A stretch of DNA of 64,000 bases, from positions 62,001 through 126,000 of the forward strand of contig QLIY01000145.1 in assembly GCA_003260075.1 (NCBI GenBank). Reading direction: 5' to 3'. The notes below the pieces were generated by a model. That model saw nothing but the letters and a program-made list of their open reading frames with translations, was not told the DNA's origin and searched no databases. Positions 34,174 to 48,900 of this stretch are shown piece after piece. Position 1 is the first letter of the stretch, and every line of letters starts with the position of its first letter. The DNA is from Phallusia mammillata (lineage: Eukaryota; Chordata; Ascidiacea; Phlebobranchia; Ascidiidae). The position numbers and the translations under genes are program-made.

Positions 34174-35755
34174 AATCAATTGAAATGTACAAGTAGTTCT
34201 TTATCATGTAGATGAGCTGTACAAACGTTGTTGCAGAATGTGACAAATAATAACTGTGATATATTGTGACATGGGATGCAATTTTATGTAACAAATAAGG
34301 TTAATGTTTTGTTGCATACCAAACATATTGATATTGTAACAAATTCTGGGCAGTTATCTTCTAAGGTTTGATTTGTGTAACTATTCTATGTTACTGAAAA
34401 AAGTCTCTGTTCTATTGCACAATAGAATGATCTGCGCAGAACCAAAAATTAATACTTGAAATCACGTATTAGAAATTAACTAGTTTTCCATTACACACTT
34501 TGTTTTAAGCGCACATCTCACCATGAATGTAGGTTATTATATTTCGCTGATTGATTTTTAATGTGTATCTATTTTGAAATTTCAATCAAACTGTCACAAT
34601 GCATTGATTTTTTATGAAACCTTGTTGGTCGAAACAATGTGCACTGTCTGCAGCTTAGCATAGATTTTTGTTTTTAAATTCCCTTTATGTGCCTTAATTT
34701 TTTTGTGGAATATTATGTGTGACACCCTGAAAAGGTGGAAATGTTGTTTTTTACAAGAGATGTCCAATAAACATAGAAATTAAAATGTAAACCATGGCAA
34801 TGCATCTTTAGGGAATGGTGGCACAGCAGCTGTTTGAAATTTCAAAATATGAAAATACTAACTATAAGCAAATGTTAGATGTTTAATACAGCAGGTATTA
34901 AACAAAATATAATTCTTGATTCGGTGCTTTACTTTAGACACTTTAAACTGGATTCCAGGGAAGTAAAAACACATCCTTGTTGCAAAACTGTCTGATTTAA
35001 AATTTTGTGTCAAAGGGCAAAAACTCTTGTCAGTTCCATAAGTAAATTTATTTCCTGTTTTGCACAATTACTTAGCTTATTAAGCTTATTGTTTCAAATT
35101 TATTGTATACTGTCAAAGCTTATCTTTCAAATTTTGGGAAAAACTTAACTTTAACAACACTTATACTTCTTTTGTCACTAACTGATGAACTCCTACGCCA
35201 AAAATCATACAACAAAGGAAAATCTTTGCATCTTTTTCTTTTCCGAACCACATTGCAATAAAACATTTTAACAAACAACAGACACTCGACTGAAAGCAAA
35301 TTATTCATCACCATCAAACACCTCGTAATTTTTGCCAATATCCAAGTAATTACTGTTATTGCCAATTATTTACTAACATAAGCAATGAATGAACCACCAA
35401 TATTCTGTTTTTATTACTAAATATTTTATTTTTAGGGCCAACTATGCTTATAGAAGCTTAAACCATTGAAGACCATCAACGTTAGGTTTGTAAACCTTAA
35501 ATTAGGATGTAAAGCGGATTGTCATGTGCAAGCTATTACCACCGGTTTCACTTAGCAGTGGAATCAACATCTCGCTTGCAAGAAGATGTTACATGAAATA
35601 GATCAAATAAAATAAATGGAGTGATTGGTATTTTTTTTCTTTTTTAACTATTTGGGTTTTCAGATCTAATGTTCTTTTTGGAAGTAAACCAAACAAGCTC
35701 AATAACTCAGGCAAACAACAAAGAATATAATGCAAAGTGAAAAAACAATTGCGTT
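34174..35755. other. Convergent 3' UTRs of GLOD4 and TMED2
   Basis: No coding exon. A candidate GLOD4 polyadenylation signal AATAAA is at 34766-34771. On the minus strand a candidate TMED2 signal is at 35410-35415 (TTTATT on the plus strand). The rest is AT-rich. Confidence 0.55.
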
Positions 35756-37845
<2,090 letters not shown>

Positions 37846-38863
37846 ATTTACAAAATATATACTGCTGTTATAAATTCTACAAAACATAAACAACGTTAAA
37901 ATTTCGAAGCAACACGAGTAAGTGATCCTTTAGACTAAAAAAGTTTGAAAACGTTACCTTATTTTTTACATTTTTTTGTGGGCTAGTTTGCTAACTAATT
38001 CAACTTAAATGAGGTTGTATTACAAAAAAGCTGTACATCTTAGAGATCTGATCAAACGTGCTCATAACAAAACGAAAGCAAATTAGAATGCAACACAATA
38101 AAATGATTCTAGTCCAAAAAAATCTAAAAACGTTATCTTTTTTGAATTTTGTCTTGGGCTAGTTTGCAAACAAAACTTAACTGACTATGTATTACAAAAA
38201 ACAGTACATTTCAGCGGTCCGACTAAACGTACTCAAAACAGAACGAACACAAAATACTTGGCCACGCAACACACTTCACAACTTTCTTCAAGAAAGCAAA
38301 ATTGAAAACACATATGGTTGACGACGGCCACCGGCCACGTCCTACTCTTCCTAATTCACAACGGTTCGCGTTGTCTGGAAGTTTAATTTCCGTTTTAAAT
38401 CGCCAATACAACATGCAAAAGAACTTCTATCGCAAAAATCAATGTTTACGATACTTTTACCAAGTTTTCTGCAGAAAAAATTCGAAATGAAAGATAAAAA
38501 TGTGTTTTACTACCTTTTGTCAAATCAAATCCTAACTGTCAATCAAATATCAACACGGCACCGCAGAGTGTTGATCTTAAATTTAGTATAATTTTGTGAC
38601 TTTTTACACAACTATATGTGTTACGAATAGAAGTAAAAATGCAAATGTATGTTTTTAAGTTGATTTTCATACAATTATTTGTATAAAAACAATATGTTCT
38701 CATATTAAATTTATTTGTTTAATCTTTACCGCTTTGGATAATTTAAAGTAGAAACCAGCCGCAAAACGTAAACATTCGTTTGTATTTTAAAGTTGGTAAC
38801 GCTATTGCTAAGTAAGATATTTTTTCATCTTGTTTGTTACATTCCACCTTTAGTTATAAAACA
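37846..38863. promoter_or_regulatory. Divergent promoter region, TMED2 and TCHP
   Basis: TMED2 (leftward) and TCHP (rightward) start codons are 1018 bases apart with no gene between, so the promoters are head to head. A diverged tandem duplication fills 37924-38250. A GC-richer patch at 38320-38370 is not part of any exon I can support. No TATA box stands out. Confidence 0.5.
37924..38250 (+). repeat. Diverged tandem duplication, unit about 150-160 bp
   Basis: Copy 1 (37924-38082) and copy 2 (38105-38250) share GGGCTAGTTTGC, TGTATTACAAAAAA, AACGTTA and ACGAA-type words in the same order. There is no G run between them, so this is a genuine older duplication upstream of TMED2. Confidence 0.7.
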
Positions 38864-41800
38864 ATGGCTCTTCCAACTTTACCATCTTGCTGGACTCACA
38901 AACATCAACATATTGAGCAGCAGATGTCGAGAATGCATCAACAACACCAGATATTTCGGGATCAATGGAATTCAGCGGCGAATTATTACAAAGGGCAAAG
39001 TGTTGATACGAAAATAAGAAACAAACTAGTGTCTGAAAATGCTCTACGAAAAAGGTGTGTGTGAATAATGAACTCAATAAACTTGACATATCTAAACTTT
39101 GTTCAATAATACATTACAATTACATTTGCCAACGCTTTTGTCCTATTTTCCTGACCAATAAAAAATAAACTCATAGAAACTGTATAGTTGTGCTAGTGTT
39201 GTAATTGTATTTTCAAGCATGTTCTGAATTTTTTGTTAATGTGGGTTAATCTTGCATGCAGACAACATATGTTTTGTTTAATCTTCTTCACAAGGTAACA
39301 GACTAGTATTTGCAGGAAGTCTTAAATTTTAATTGCCCTAATCCAGTGCTTAATACTTTTCATTAGTATCTGTCCCTAATAATCAACAGTAAAAAATACT
39401 ACCTGCAGACCTAACTGAAATGTTTTAACTAAATGTTCACAATTTTAACATTTGTTTTCATGAAGTATGGATGCTTATGCTTCTCGGGATGAAAAAGCGA
39501 AAAAAGCTGCATCATTGCACAGAAGAAGAGAAAAACTTCAGAAACTTCTGCAAGATGAAGCCGATGTGTTTGAAGCAGAATTACGAAAATTATCTTTGGG
39601 AAATTATTCTAGAATAAAAGAAATGAAACAAAAGTAAGTCCAGGAAAGACTCTTGTTGTGGGTTCGAATCCCACCGCAGGCTAGATTTTTTCTAGCCTAC
39701 GCTTTGCCATATGGTGGTGAATGCTTGGTGACAGGCTAATTCGGTATGGCGCCTTAAATAGGCCTGCCGTACTATGAAACAAAAGTCAATGAGAATTAGT
39801 TTGTTTTCCTTTTTTGCTTTGGAAATTACGGTGCTTTACATGTATTTCACATTCAATTACTTTTACTACCACTTTTTTAGAACTGAAGCTTTGAAATCGG
39901 CCAGAGAAGAAAAAAGAAAACAGGTAATATTGTCTTTCCTGTGCAATAATAAATTAACGCTCTCAGGTCAAGGAATAATGATAGTCAACAAATCACTATA
40001 AACTGTCTGCACCAGTGGTTCTCAAACTCGGTTTTCGGGGCCACATGCGGCTCCCAACTACTTATTTTGCGGCTCGCACCAGACCTCAGAAAACCACCAA
40101 ACGTTGCTAATTTAGCTTTCAAAGTCATCTTTTTTAGTGACTTTCTCAAGGTTTCGTTTTTTTGCGGCTCCCTACACACTTAAAAAATACCATTTGCCCC
40201 GAACAATAAGAAAGTTTGAGAACCACTGGTCTACACTGATTAGCATAAAAATTATTTACACATGTTTAACTCCACAGATTGCTGAAGAAAAAATGTACGA
40301 ACATTGGAAAGAAAACAACCCAGAGTTACGAGCTTTGGAAAGTGATTTGCATCGCGAACATGTTATAGAAGCTTGGGGAGATCAAACTGAGAGAAAACAA
40401 GAGGTAGGTGATAACATTAATCCCATGTTGGCATGCGCATAAAAGGAATTGGTAAAATGTTTATTAGCACTCTTTAGCTTTCTCAATGACAATTAAATTC
40501 TGTTTGATGCTGTTGCTAATATACTAGTTTTTTTGCCAAATAGTGACAAATTAAGTATCACGTGTATCATGTAAGTTTAGTTTGTGTAGCATTGTTAAAT
40601 GAAGAACATACTGCAAACTATTTTTCTATGCTACTGTAATAATTACAAAATATATAGAACAATAGCAATTTATACATAAAATCATGTGTGACTTTTTTCA
40701 TTTTGTAGGTGAAAAAAGAAGAGAAAAAGGTTGAGCAAAAATTTGCCAACGAATACGAAGAAGCTCGATTGAAAGCCATAGAGAATATTCGGAGAAAAGA
40801 AGAGCAGAAAGTTAAAGAAGAAATAGAGAGAGCTGAAATTCTTAAGAAACAAATGCAGGTGACTCTAAATATACTTACTAAAATGATTCACTGTTTTAAA
40901 AAAATTCCTTGGTAAATGTGGATGTTTGCAAGGTGAAATACAACATTTATAGGTTTTTTAAGAAGTTGGAGTTTTTATTGAGCATTTTTTTGCAATGTAT
41001 ACTAACTTTTATGTTCAACACACTGTTTTTTAGGAATTTTGTTTAGCCATTCACATTATGAAATTTTGGCATTCTTGGTTACATTTATGATTTTTATGTA
41101 GGAACTAAAAGCCAGAGAAGAAGCTGCTGCTGCGTTAAAACGCGAAGAAGAAGAAATTGAACGAGAAGAATGGAAACTGGAACAACTCAAAGAGGAGAGA
41201 AAGAAGATTGAGGAACAAAGAAAAAAGGGAGAACTTCACAGGTCTGGATATTTTATTGCTTTGAAATGTTTGTTTAAAATAAATGGCAATGTAGATCTGA
41301 TTTTTTCAGCTGTGGCGACTTTTAATCAATCATATATGTGGATGGCATTTTGGGATGCTTGAAAATTTTATCAAACATGGATGTTTTTTAGATTTCTCCA
41401 CCATCAGTACAAAGCACAAATGAGAAGAAGAGCTCAACAAATTCAGGAGGAACTTGAAAATGATCACAGGATCTTAAAAATGTTGGAAGTTGAGGAACAG
41501 AGAAGACAGGAGGTTGAAACTGAGAGGCAGAAGAGAGCGAGAGATGATGTTAGATGGATGAAAGAGGTAATGTGGTTATAACTATGGTTTTTGCAGCTAC
41601 TCATTTGCCAATTGTTATGGCAGAATACATGTACATGTAGCAACATTTTTTTATAGTGATTTTATTTACCAAATATGTTTTTTTCCAGGTATTGGTTTGT
41701 CATTTGTATAGTTTATTTTTTAAGGTTTTTGTAGTGTTTTGGAGTTTATATTAAATTTTCTTTTATTTTGGTTTGTGTTTTTTCTTTTTAATGATTAAAT

Positions 41801-44126
41801 GATAAGTTTTATGTTTTGTCTTTGTATTTTGCACTTAATTTTTTTGCACTTACACCATAAATGGCATTTTTAAATTTTTAGTGATCAAGTTTTTTCATAA
41901 TATTTTAGATTGACTTAACATATGATTGACCTTTCCTGATAATGACAACCTTGTTACTTTTCAGGTGTTGGAGGAACAATTGAAACTTGAGAAGCAACGT
42001 GAAGCTGAACTTGACCTCGTGTATCGGGAGGAGGCGAGGAGAGTGTGGGAGCAAAGGGAGGAGGAGTGGAGAAAAGAGAGAGTGGCGAGAGAGAAGTTAA
42101 TGATGGAAGTAAGTACTTGGTTTAAATTGTTTTAGGTAAACATAATATAAAATGGGTGCCCCTATAAAAATCGCTTTGCTGGCTAAGTTTGGAAAGACGA
42201 CGTTAGGGCATGTAAACTATGCGGCCAGCTTGGATCATTATTAAATTTATCCGGCCCGCATTGAAAAAAGTTTGTTGACCCCCGTTTTAGACTGAAGGTA
42301 AGAACTATGTTAGTTGAAATGTGTTTTGTTTTGCTAAGAGAGTTGCTTTTTCTTTTTTAAATTCTTTTTACAGCCTCCCAAATGCTGATTTTTATTGATT
42401 CTTATCAACAAAACGAGATTTTTATTACCGTATTTACTCGATTGTAAGCCACACGCTTGAATTTTAGATACTATTGTTTCTTAATACATCTTTCTATTGT
42501 TACAGTGTAACTATTTGCCCATAGCTGTTAGTTAGGCCTACTGTACCCAACAGAACGTATGTCGACGTATAAATCTGTACATGCATACATGTTTTGTTAT
42601 TTAACGAATCTTCCATAGACAATAAAATGTATAAAAGAAAGATCCTTGCTTCTGATCAGTATAATATATAACTGTTTCACAAAAACAGATAAAAAGCATA
42701 AATCGTTTCTTTTAATAACAGAAATTAAACAAACGATTAATCTATACATGCATATAAGTTTTGAACCCCAAATAAGTTAAAAAGTTGGAGTGTAGAAATA
42801 ATTTCGGTATAAAGTTAAAATATAAGCCGCCTTCGATTATAAGCCGCACAAACGGCAGGTAAAAAACAATATAAGCCGCAACTTAAAAAGTAAAACAGAA
42901 ACAACTATTTACAATTGACATACTCGAAGTTAGATTTTTAGCAAAATTTATGTTTTGAATAAAAAAAAGTAACTCCAGGTTTTTTTCAAGTAGATAACAT
43001 GATTTTTTCATTGCTAGGTTTTGGGAGAGCGAGCAGATCAGATTCGGGATCGTGCGGAGGAGAATCGAATCCAACAGCAAGCTCTTCTTCAGGAGCGAGA
43101 AGAGCTTCTTGAACAAATGGAGGATGTTCAGAAAACTGCAAGAAGAGACAAAGAAGAGGAAGAAAGAAGAAAACAGCAGAGGTTTGTATTTTATCATAAA
43201 TGTGTTAAATTATTACCAATAAAATGGGAGCTATATAAGGAAACCAATTAACACACTGCATAAGAAGGCAGTTTGCTTTGTGGTTAGTATTGTTGTGATA
43301 TTCGGGGGGGGGGATTACCAATAAATGGGAGCTATATAAGGAAACCAATTAACACGCTGCATAAGAAGGCAGTTTGCTTTGTGGTTAGTATTGTTGTGAT
43401 ATTCTAAAAGTATTTTGTTTATTTGAACAAAAGTTTTGTGAGTTCTTTGAGGAACAAACTTTCTATTTAGGGGTCTTTTTATTTTTGGCAGTCGTTTTGT
43501 TGTGCAATATTCAATATTATTCTATTAGAAACATGTTTGTGTAATGTGATGAGGATTTTTTTCAGACAAGAGGAGCTCCATGGTCAGATAACTGAGCGAG
43601 ATCGACAAGCACAGAGCAGGAGAGAACAGGAGCAAGAGATAAAAGAGCAGGAGAAGAGAGAGGAAGAGGAATATCGGATGTTGATGCAAGAGGAAGCTAG
43701 GAGGATGAGAAGAGATGGATTCATTCAAAAGGTAAGGTTTCCTTTTTCAAGGAATTTTTTTTAGATAAAAACAGTTTATTTTGTGCGTGCTTTACAACAT
43801 TTTGGCTACCAAAGATAATTCTGTTTAATTACCCAATCTGCTGTATTCCAAACCAAATACCAAACTGTAACATTTAAAGTATTGTAGTGTTTTGCATAAA
43901 ACCCTAAACAAGTTATGTTATTCAGCAGAACTGCCTGCATTTTCACATAAGTTGCTTGTGTTTTGTGCTAGAAAAAATAGAAATCAAAAGCCATGCAGCC
44001 CTGGGAAAATGACTTTGTGTGTTTGTACAGTTTACTGGTTAAAAATCCTTCCGTTTAAATGTTCTAAAACACACAACTTTTTAATTATAGAGACGCCCAA
44101 GATCGAGCAGAGCAGCATGGGACTGA
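38864..44126 (+). CDS. TCHP: Trichoplein keratin filament-binding protein (mitostatin)
   Basis: A highly charged coiled-coil centriolar protein. In vertebrates it binds keratin filaments, scaffolds Aurora A and restrains cilium assembly. Exons: 38864-39054, 39466-39633, 39881-39923, 40278-40403, 40709-40858, 41102-41241, 41392-41566, 41965-42108, 43018-43181, 43566-43731, 44091-44126. The joined frame is 500 residues (human 498). Matches: N-terminus MALPTLPSCW, IAEEKMYEHWKENNPELR, FLHHQYKAQMRRRAQQIQEE, DVRWMKEVLEEQLKLEKQRE and the final AAWD where human has IAWN. Nearly the whole protein is Glu/Lys/Arg/Gln-rich helix (TPH domain). Introns hold a SINE (intron 2), a hAT MITE (intron 3), a repetitive element (intron 8) and a gap overlap (intron 9). 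Confidence 0.94.
39645..39775 (+). mobile_element. tRNA-derived SINE, 5'-truncated
   Basis: Starts in the T-arm (GGTTCGAATCCCACCGCAGG) and continues CTAGATTTTTTCTAGCCTAC, the same tail as the SINE at 17245-17375. The A box is missing. It lies in TCHP intron 2. Confidence 0.65.
40013..40228. mobile_element. hAT-type MITE, CAGTGGTTCTCAAAC ends
   Basis: Ends CAGTGGTTCTCAAACTCGG and (inverted) CAGTGGTTCTCAAACTTTC. Target duplications GTCTGCAC and GTCTACAC match at 7 of 8 positions. It is about the same length as the polymorphic element at 31906 but the interior differs. It lies in TCHP intron 3. Confidence 0.88.
42424..42885. mobile_element. Repeat with ATAAGCCGC motifs
   Basis: The left side carries CCGTATTTACTCGATTGTAA followed by GCCACACG. 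The right side carries three copies of ATAAGCCGC in about 60 bases. The CCGTATTTACTCGA word is common in invertebrate DNA repeats, but I could not assign a superfamily or find target duplications. It lies in TCHP intron 8. Confidence 0.4.
43211..43403 (+). repeat. Allelic overlap across a 10-G gap
   Basis: Bases 43211-43303 recur at 43314-43403 in TCHP intron 9. Confidence 0.85.
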
Positions 44127-44127
44127 C

Positions 44128-44478
44128 ATCAATTGATGCCTGGAGAAATAATTACACTGTGAAAAAATGGCAAGGAATCATTGGTCATTTTGTGGAACTT
44201 CAAATTATCTATTTGTTGCTTTGTTTGCATTCTTTCATCACAGCAATCAATTCTACCAACCAATCATAAGGAAGCAGTGGAAAAAAATCCTGGCATGGGG
44301 GGGGGGGATCACTTGATGGCTCGAGAAATAATTACACTGTGAAAAAATGGCAAGGAATCATTTGGCATTTTGTGGAACTTCAAATTATCTGTTTGTTGCT
44401 TTGTTTACATTCTTTCATCACAGCAATCAATTTTACCAACCAACCATAAGGAGGCAGGAGAAAAAAATCCCTGGCATT
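44128..44478 (+). repeat. Allelic overlap across a G-run gap
   Basis: Bases about 44128-44296 recur at 44308-44478. This is the 3' UTR of TCHP just after its stop, so the transcript end is affected by the gap. Confidence 0.85.
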
Positions 44479-44873
44479 GAAATTGGTTTTCAAGCTTTTT
44501 TTTTCTGAGTTTGGAGTCCTTGATCTGTGGGCATTTTAAACAATCGCTGGAAAAAACTTCATATTTTTGCTTTCACTACAAGAAGGCCAAAGAAGTATAC
44601 AACTGAAAAAACTTGCTATTCAAATTGACAATTTATAACTCTCTACAGATTTTTTACACTTTCTTCACTAAAATATATATTTTATCTAAATCAGTTTTAG
44701 ACAGATTTATGATGTGTTGAGTCATGAAAGGAGGCGTTCTGGCGTGTTATTACCTAAATCTTCAAATAGTAGCAAAACTTTATTTCTTTTTGTAAATAGT
44801 ACATCGCTATTTCCATTTTGCTGTGACCGAAAAATAAAAAAACTTATTTTGGTATGATATGAAACGGTCACAA

Positions 44874-44910
<37 letters not shown>

Positions 44911-45994
44911 CGAAAAATAAAAAACTTATTTTGGTATGATATGAAACCTTCACACTGTAAACATCACATATCAAACTTTTGTTTGTATTCAAATGAGAAC
45001 AAACGATTAATTCAGCAATACTCATTGTGACGTCATAGACAGTAAACACTGGTGCATTCGGGAATGTTTTTCAACAAAAGGCAGTTTTTACAGCGGGTTT
45101 TTGACACAAAATTAACGAAACTTACATAAAAAGTTTAATAAACAAGAGTTGTACGTCAGGTTTCGGCTTGAATTTGCATAAAGCAGAGGACTCCACTTCA
45201 TAGTCAGCCACATTTGTGTCGTAATTTTAGCCTTGTAAATCTAAGTTTCAAGTGGATTATATTCGCGCTTGTATACTTTTACACTCGGTAACAACTATTT
45301 ACAAACGTGATTTAAAATAACATTAACGTATGCTAGCAGTTGGTATGAAGCGAACATACAAATGACGTGTTTTTTTCTGGCAAAAAGGTCTCCACTGAAG
45401 AAATACATTTTTGACATTTTTTTTTGAAAAAAACGTTAAAACAGCGGAGCATTTCACGACCATTTGCGTCGTTTCGTTAAAAATACCCTTCGAGTTGCTT
45501 CGGTTTCCTTCCAGAAGAATGCATAAATAAATTAATAACCTTCGATGCAAAAATGTATGTACGACCATATCCCAGGATAAATTCTAATTTTATGGGAATT
45601 GAATGCAGAAAAGTACATTTTTAAAGTTTCTCGTTGAACCCATCATATTTGAGGTTAATGTATACAAAAAACAGAACACATGTAAGCACTAGCATGTTGT
45701 TTAGCAGCGTCAGATTCGATAAAATAAAGCTTTACAAAATTCCAACAAAAGCCAATTCTCTCCAAACCTAAGCAGGATTCATAAACCGGATCGAATAACA
45801 CAAATCTGCTGCCATCAATATCGAAATACAGATAAAATACAGCACAAAAACTAAAAAAACACAGAATATTTACACTGCGAAACAGAATTTGTTTTCGCAA
45901 AAGTTCCTTAATTGACACTAGGTGGCGTGCCGCACGAAAGAAATCTGTCGGCAGTGGGTGACAAAGAGACGCGTACAGTGATTTTTTTCTTTCA
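44479..45994. other. Convergent spacer, TCHP and tetraspanin
   Basis: No exon was found. It contains a short allelic overlap around a 37-G run (44825-44873 recurs at 44911-44955, G run 44874-44910). A CTCF-like CACTAGGTGGCGTG lies near 45917-45930, just beyond the tetraspanin stop. Confidence 0.55.
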
Positions 45995-48900
45995 TTAGTC
46001 AATCTCTTTTCTTATGCAACAAGCTGTAATCATAGCGATGACCTAAAAATGAAAGATATTGAGGTCAGCTTAAAAATATTTCCTGGTTTCGCACTAAAGT
46101 ACCAAACCAACTTACACGCGCAGTTCATGACCAAACTAACTCCTATTTCGTCATGTGTTTCAGGCTGTTCCATAATTAAGTAATACTTGGGCAAACCTTT
46201 ATTGCGGTTCTGTCTGCAAACTTTCTTGTACTGAGCTAAGATGGACACATAACTTACTGGTATCATTCTTAAACCAGTGTTTTATACCGGAACGGAACGA
46301 AACCAAATAACGTTATTCGTTCTGGGGGGGGGGGGTCTTAAACCAGTGTTTCATACCGGAACGGAACGAAACCAAATAACGTTATTCGTTCTGAGCAAAT
46401 TATTTATTTCGTTATTTCGTTCTGGACCGATATTTTCATTTCGTTCCGGTCTGACCGAACTAAATTTATAACGGTATTTTTCGGTATTTCGGTCTTAACA
46501 AACGAACATTTCTTTGTGGTCGTTGCAATTATTAAGCGAAAAAGAAAAAAAGTTGCAACACACAAGAATTATTGTCGGTAGTTGTTATGTCACATAACAT
46601 TTGTCAATGATGGTCAAACGGATGTAAATTGTAGGAGCTTCAATTTTTATTATAGCTTAACGGCGCGAAATTTTCAGCAATCGTATCATGTCAAATATCC
46701 AGAACGAAATACCGGAATAAAAAATAACGGTATTTCGTTCCGTTCCGGTATTTTAAATATTTTTATTTTGGTATTTCGTTCCGGTATTTGAGCCAAAAAT
46801 TATTTATTGCGTTCCGGTATAACGTTCCGTTCCGTTCCGGTATGAAACACTGTCTTAAAGCGTTCATGCAGATCAGCTGGCGCGGGTTCGAATCCCACCG
46901 CAGGTTACATTTGTGGTAGCATATGCCTTTCAACACGTGATATTGATTAAAAGATAGACTTAGTTAATTCGGTATAAAAACCATCAATCGTCGTTGTGTA
47001 GCCCACTACAATTTTGTGTGGCATTAACGCATGTAACCTAGTTTATTCTACTAAACCCAAAAAAAGTTTAAAAGAAAACGGGCCCAGGTCGGTTTTACTT
47101 AACCAATTGCATGTGAAAAAAGCGAATCGAAAACACGCATGTAATATATGTACATTAGGCCTACATTTATTCCTGCTATAACTAACAATTAATTTTGATT
47201 CAACCGAAATGTTTGTGTTTGTTTGCTTGTTTTTGTCATGTCATAAAGAGTAATAACAAAATAAACGACAAACACGCAATGTTATAATGCAGTTTTGTCC
47301 ATGATGTATCAGGCTACGGTCTTTCGCCTCAGCCTGTTATGGAAGCGATTTATTTTTTCGGTCTTGTGTATAAAAGGAAATGGCGGTTGTCTGTTCGACA
47401 GGAAATTGCGTCACTTTATAAATAGTTTGACTTGAAATTTGCCTCCTTCAAAGTTTCTGCATCACGTCCCTGTGTGTGTCAACAAAGTTATTTCCTGATA
47501 CGCTGCCTTACAGCTATATAATGTAACGTGATGATTAAGGCTTTTCATTGAGTAAAGTCTAATTCAGCTTCTTTCTTGCAAGCAATGTTTGTTGATTTAA
47601 AACCCATTTTTCAAAAACTTAACGCATTTGGTATAGTTGTTAATAAGTAATTGCCAGTCTATTTAAGCCTGTGACCCCTACTTAATATTTACTTAAATGT
47701 GATCTTAAATAGGTTACACTTCCTAATTGAAAACGGGCGCGACATAAAGAAGAAAGGTGTAAGAAATCGAAAATTTTTAGTTGCTAAATCCTTGTGTCTT
47801 TGGTGAAATATTTGAAAGACTTAAATATAATTTATTTACAAACGGTTTAAAAAAACAGGTTTAAAACCAGTGTTGCAGTAAACAGTTTTTGATTACAAAT
47901 GTTCGTTTGCAATAGCGCATATATATTGCTTAAATCAGAGGTCCCATAATTATTCTCCTGGGTAAATACATTTCACAGTTTATGCTCATACCTGCACAAA
48001 TGCAATACCGAGTGCTGCGCCTCCGATGATTATCAGGTTTGACTTCATAAAGTCCGCCAACACGTTTGTGCATCCCTGTAAATATCATGTAAATGTTTGT
48101 TGGGACAACACGTCTTATCTGGCGGTTTACTTAACGTAACCTTGACCGGCACGTAAAGCCTTGTTAAAGAATAATATAGGGGGGGGGGACAGGTTTAAAA
48201 CCAGTGTTGCAATAAACAGTTTTTGATTACAAATGTTCGTTTGCAATAGCGCTTATATATTGCTTAAATCAGAGGTCCCATAATTATTCTCCTGGGTAAA
48301 TGGGGGGGGGGAATAATATACAGTGATGGCATACTTGGTCAAAGTGTTTTGCCCAATCACTACAGGGGGGGGGGGGCGGATTACAGTGATGGCATACTTG
48401 GTCAAAGTGTTTTGCCCAATCACTACAGGTCATTTTAAAATTCAGTCCAATATTTATTTATACTTTGAACATATTCATTCTATAACCAAGTATTGCTCAT
48501 GCAGGAGTTTTATTGTAAACAATCGACGTTTCGACGCCCTATAGAAGACGCCTTCATCAGGATAATGACATATCTTGCAGGACAAATTTCTTATAAAGCG
48601 ACAAAATGCAATATGCATTCTATTTTTCGGTTTAAATATAAGTTTATGCAAAATAATGTTTTTTCAATTGAATTTCAAAACACAAAGGCTATTTCGTATG
48701 CGCAAGTCTGTGGGCCCAAATGAGTCCGTAAACCTTTTTCGTGATTTCCCACGTTCACCTCAGGACATACAATAATATATTCCAAGTTCATTTCATAAAT
48801 ACACATTTTGCTTAGACTTAGAGTAATTATGTTAATGCGAAATAGTCGGAGACCTAAAATGGTTAAGAAACACTAGTCCATCCAAGTAATCTTAAACAGC

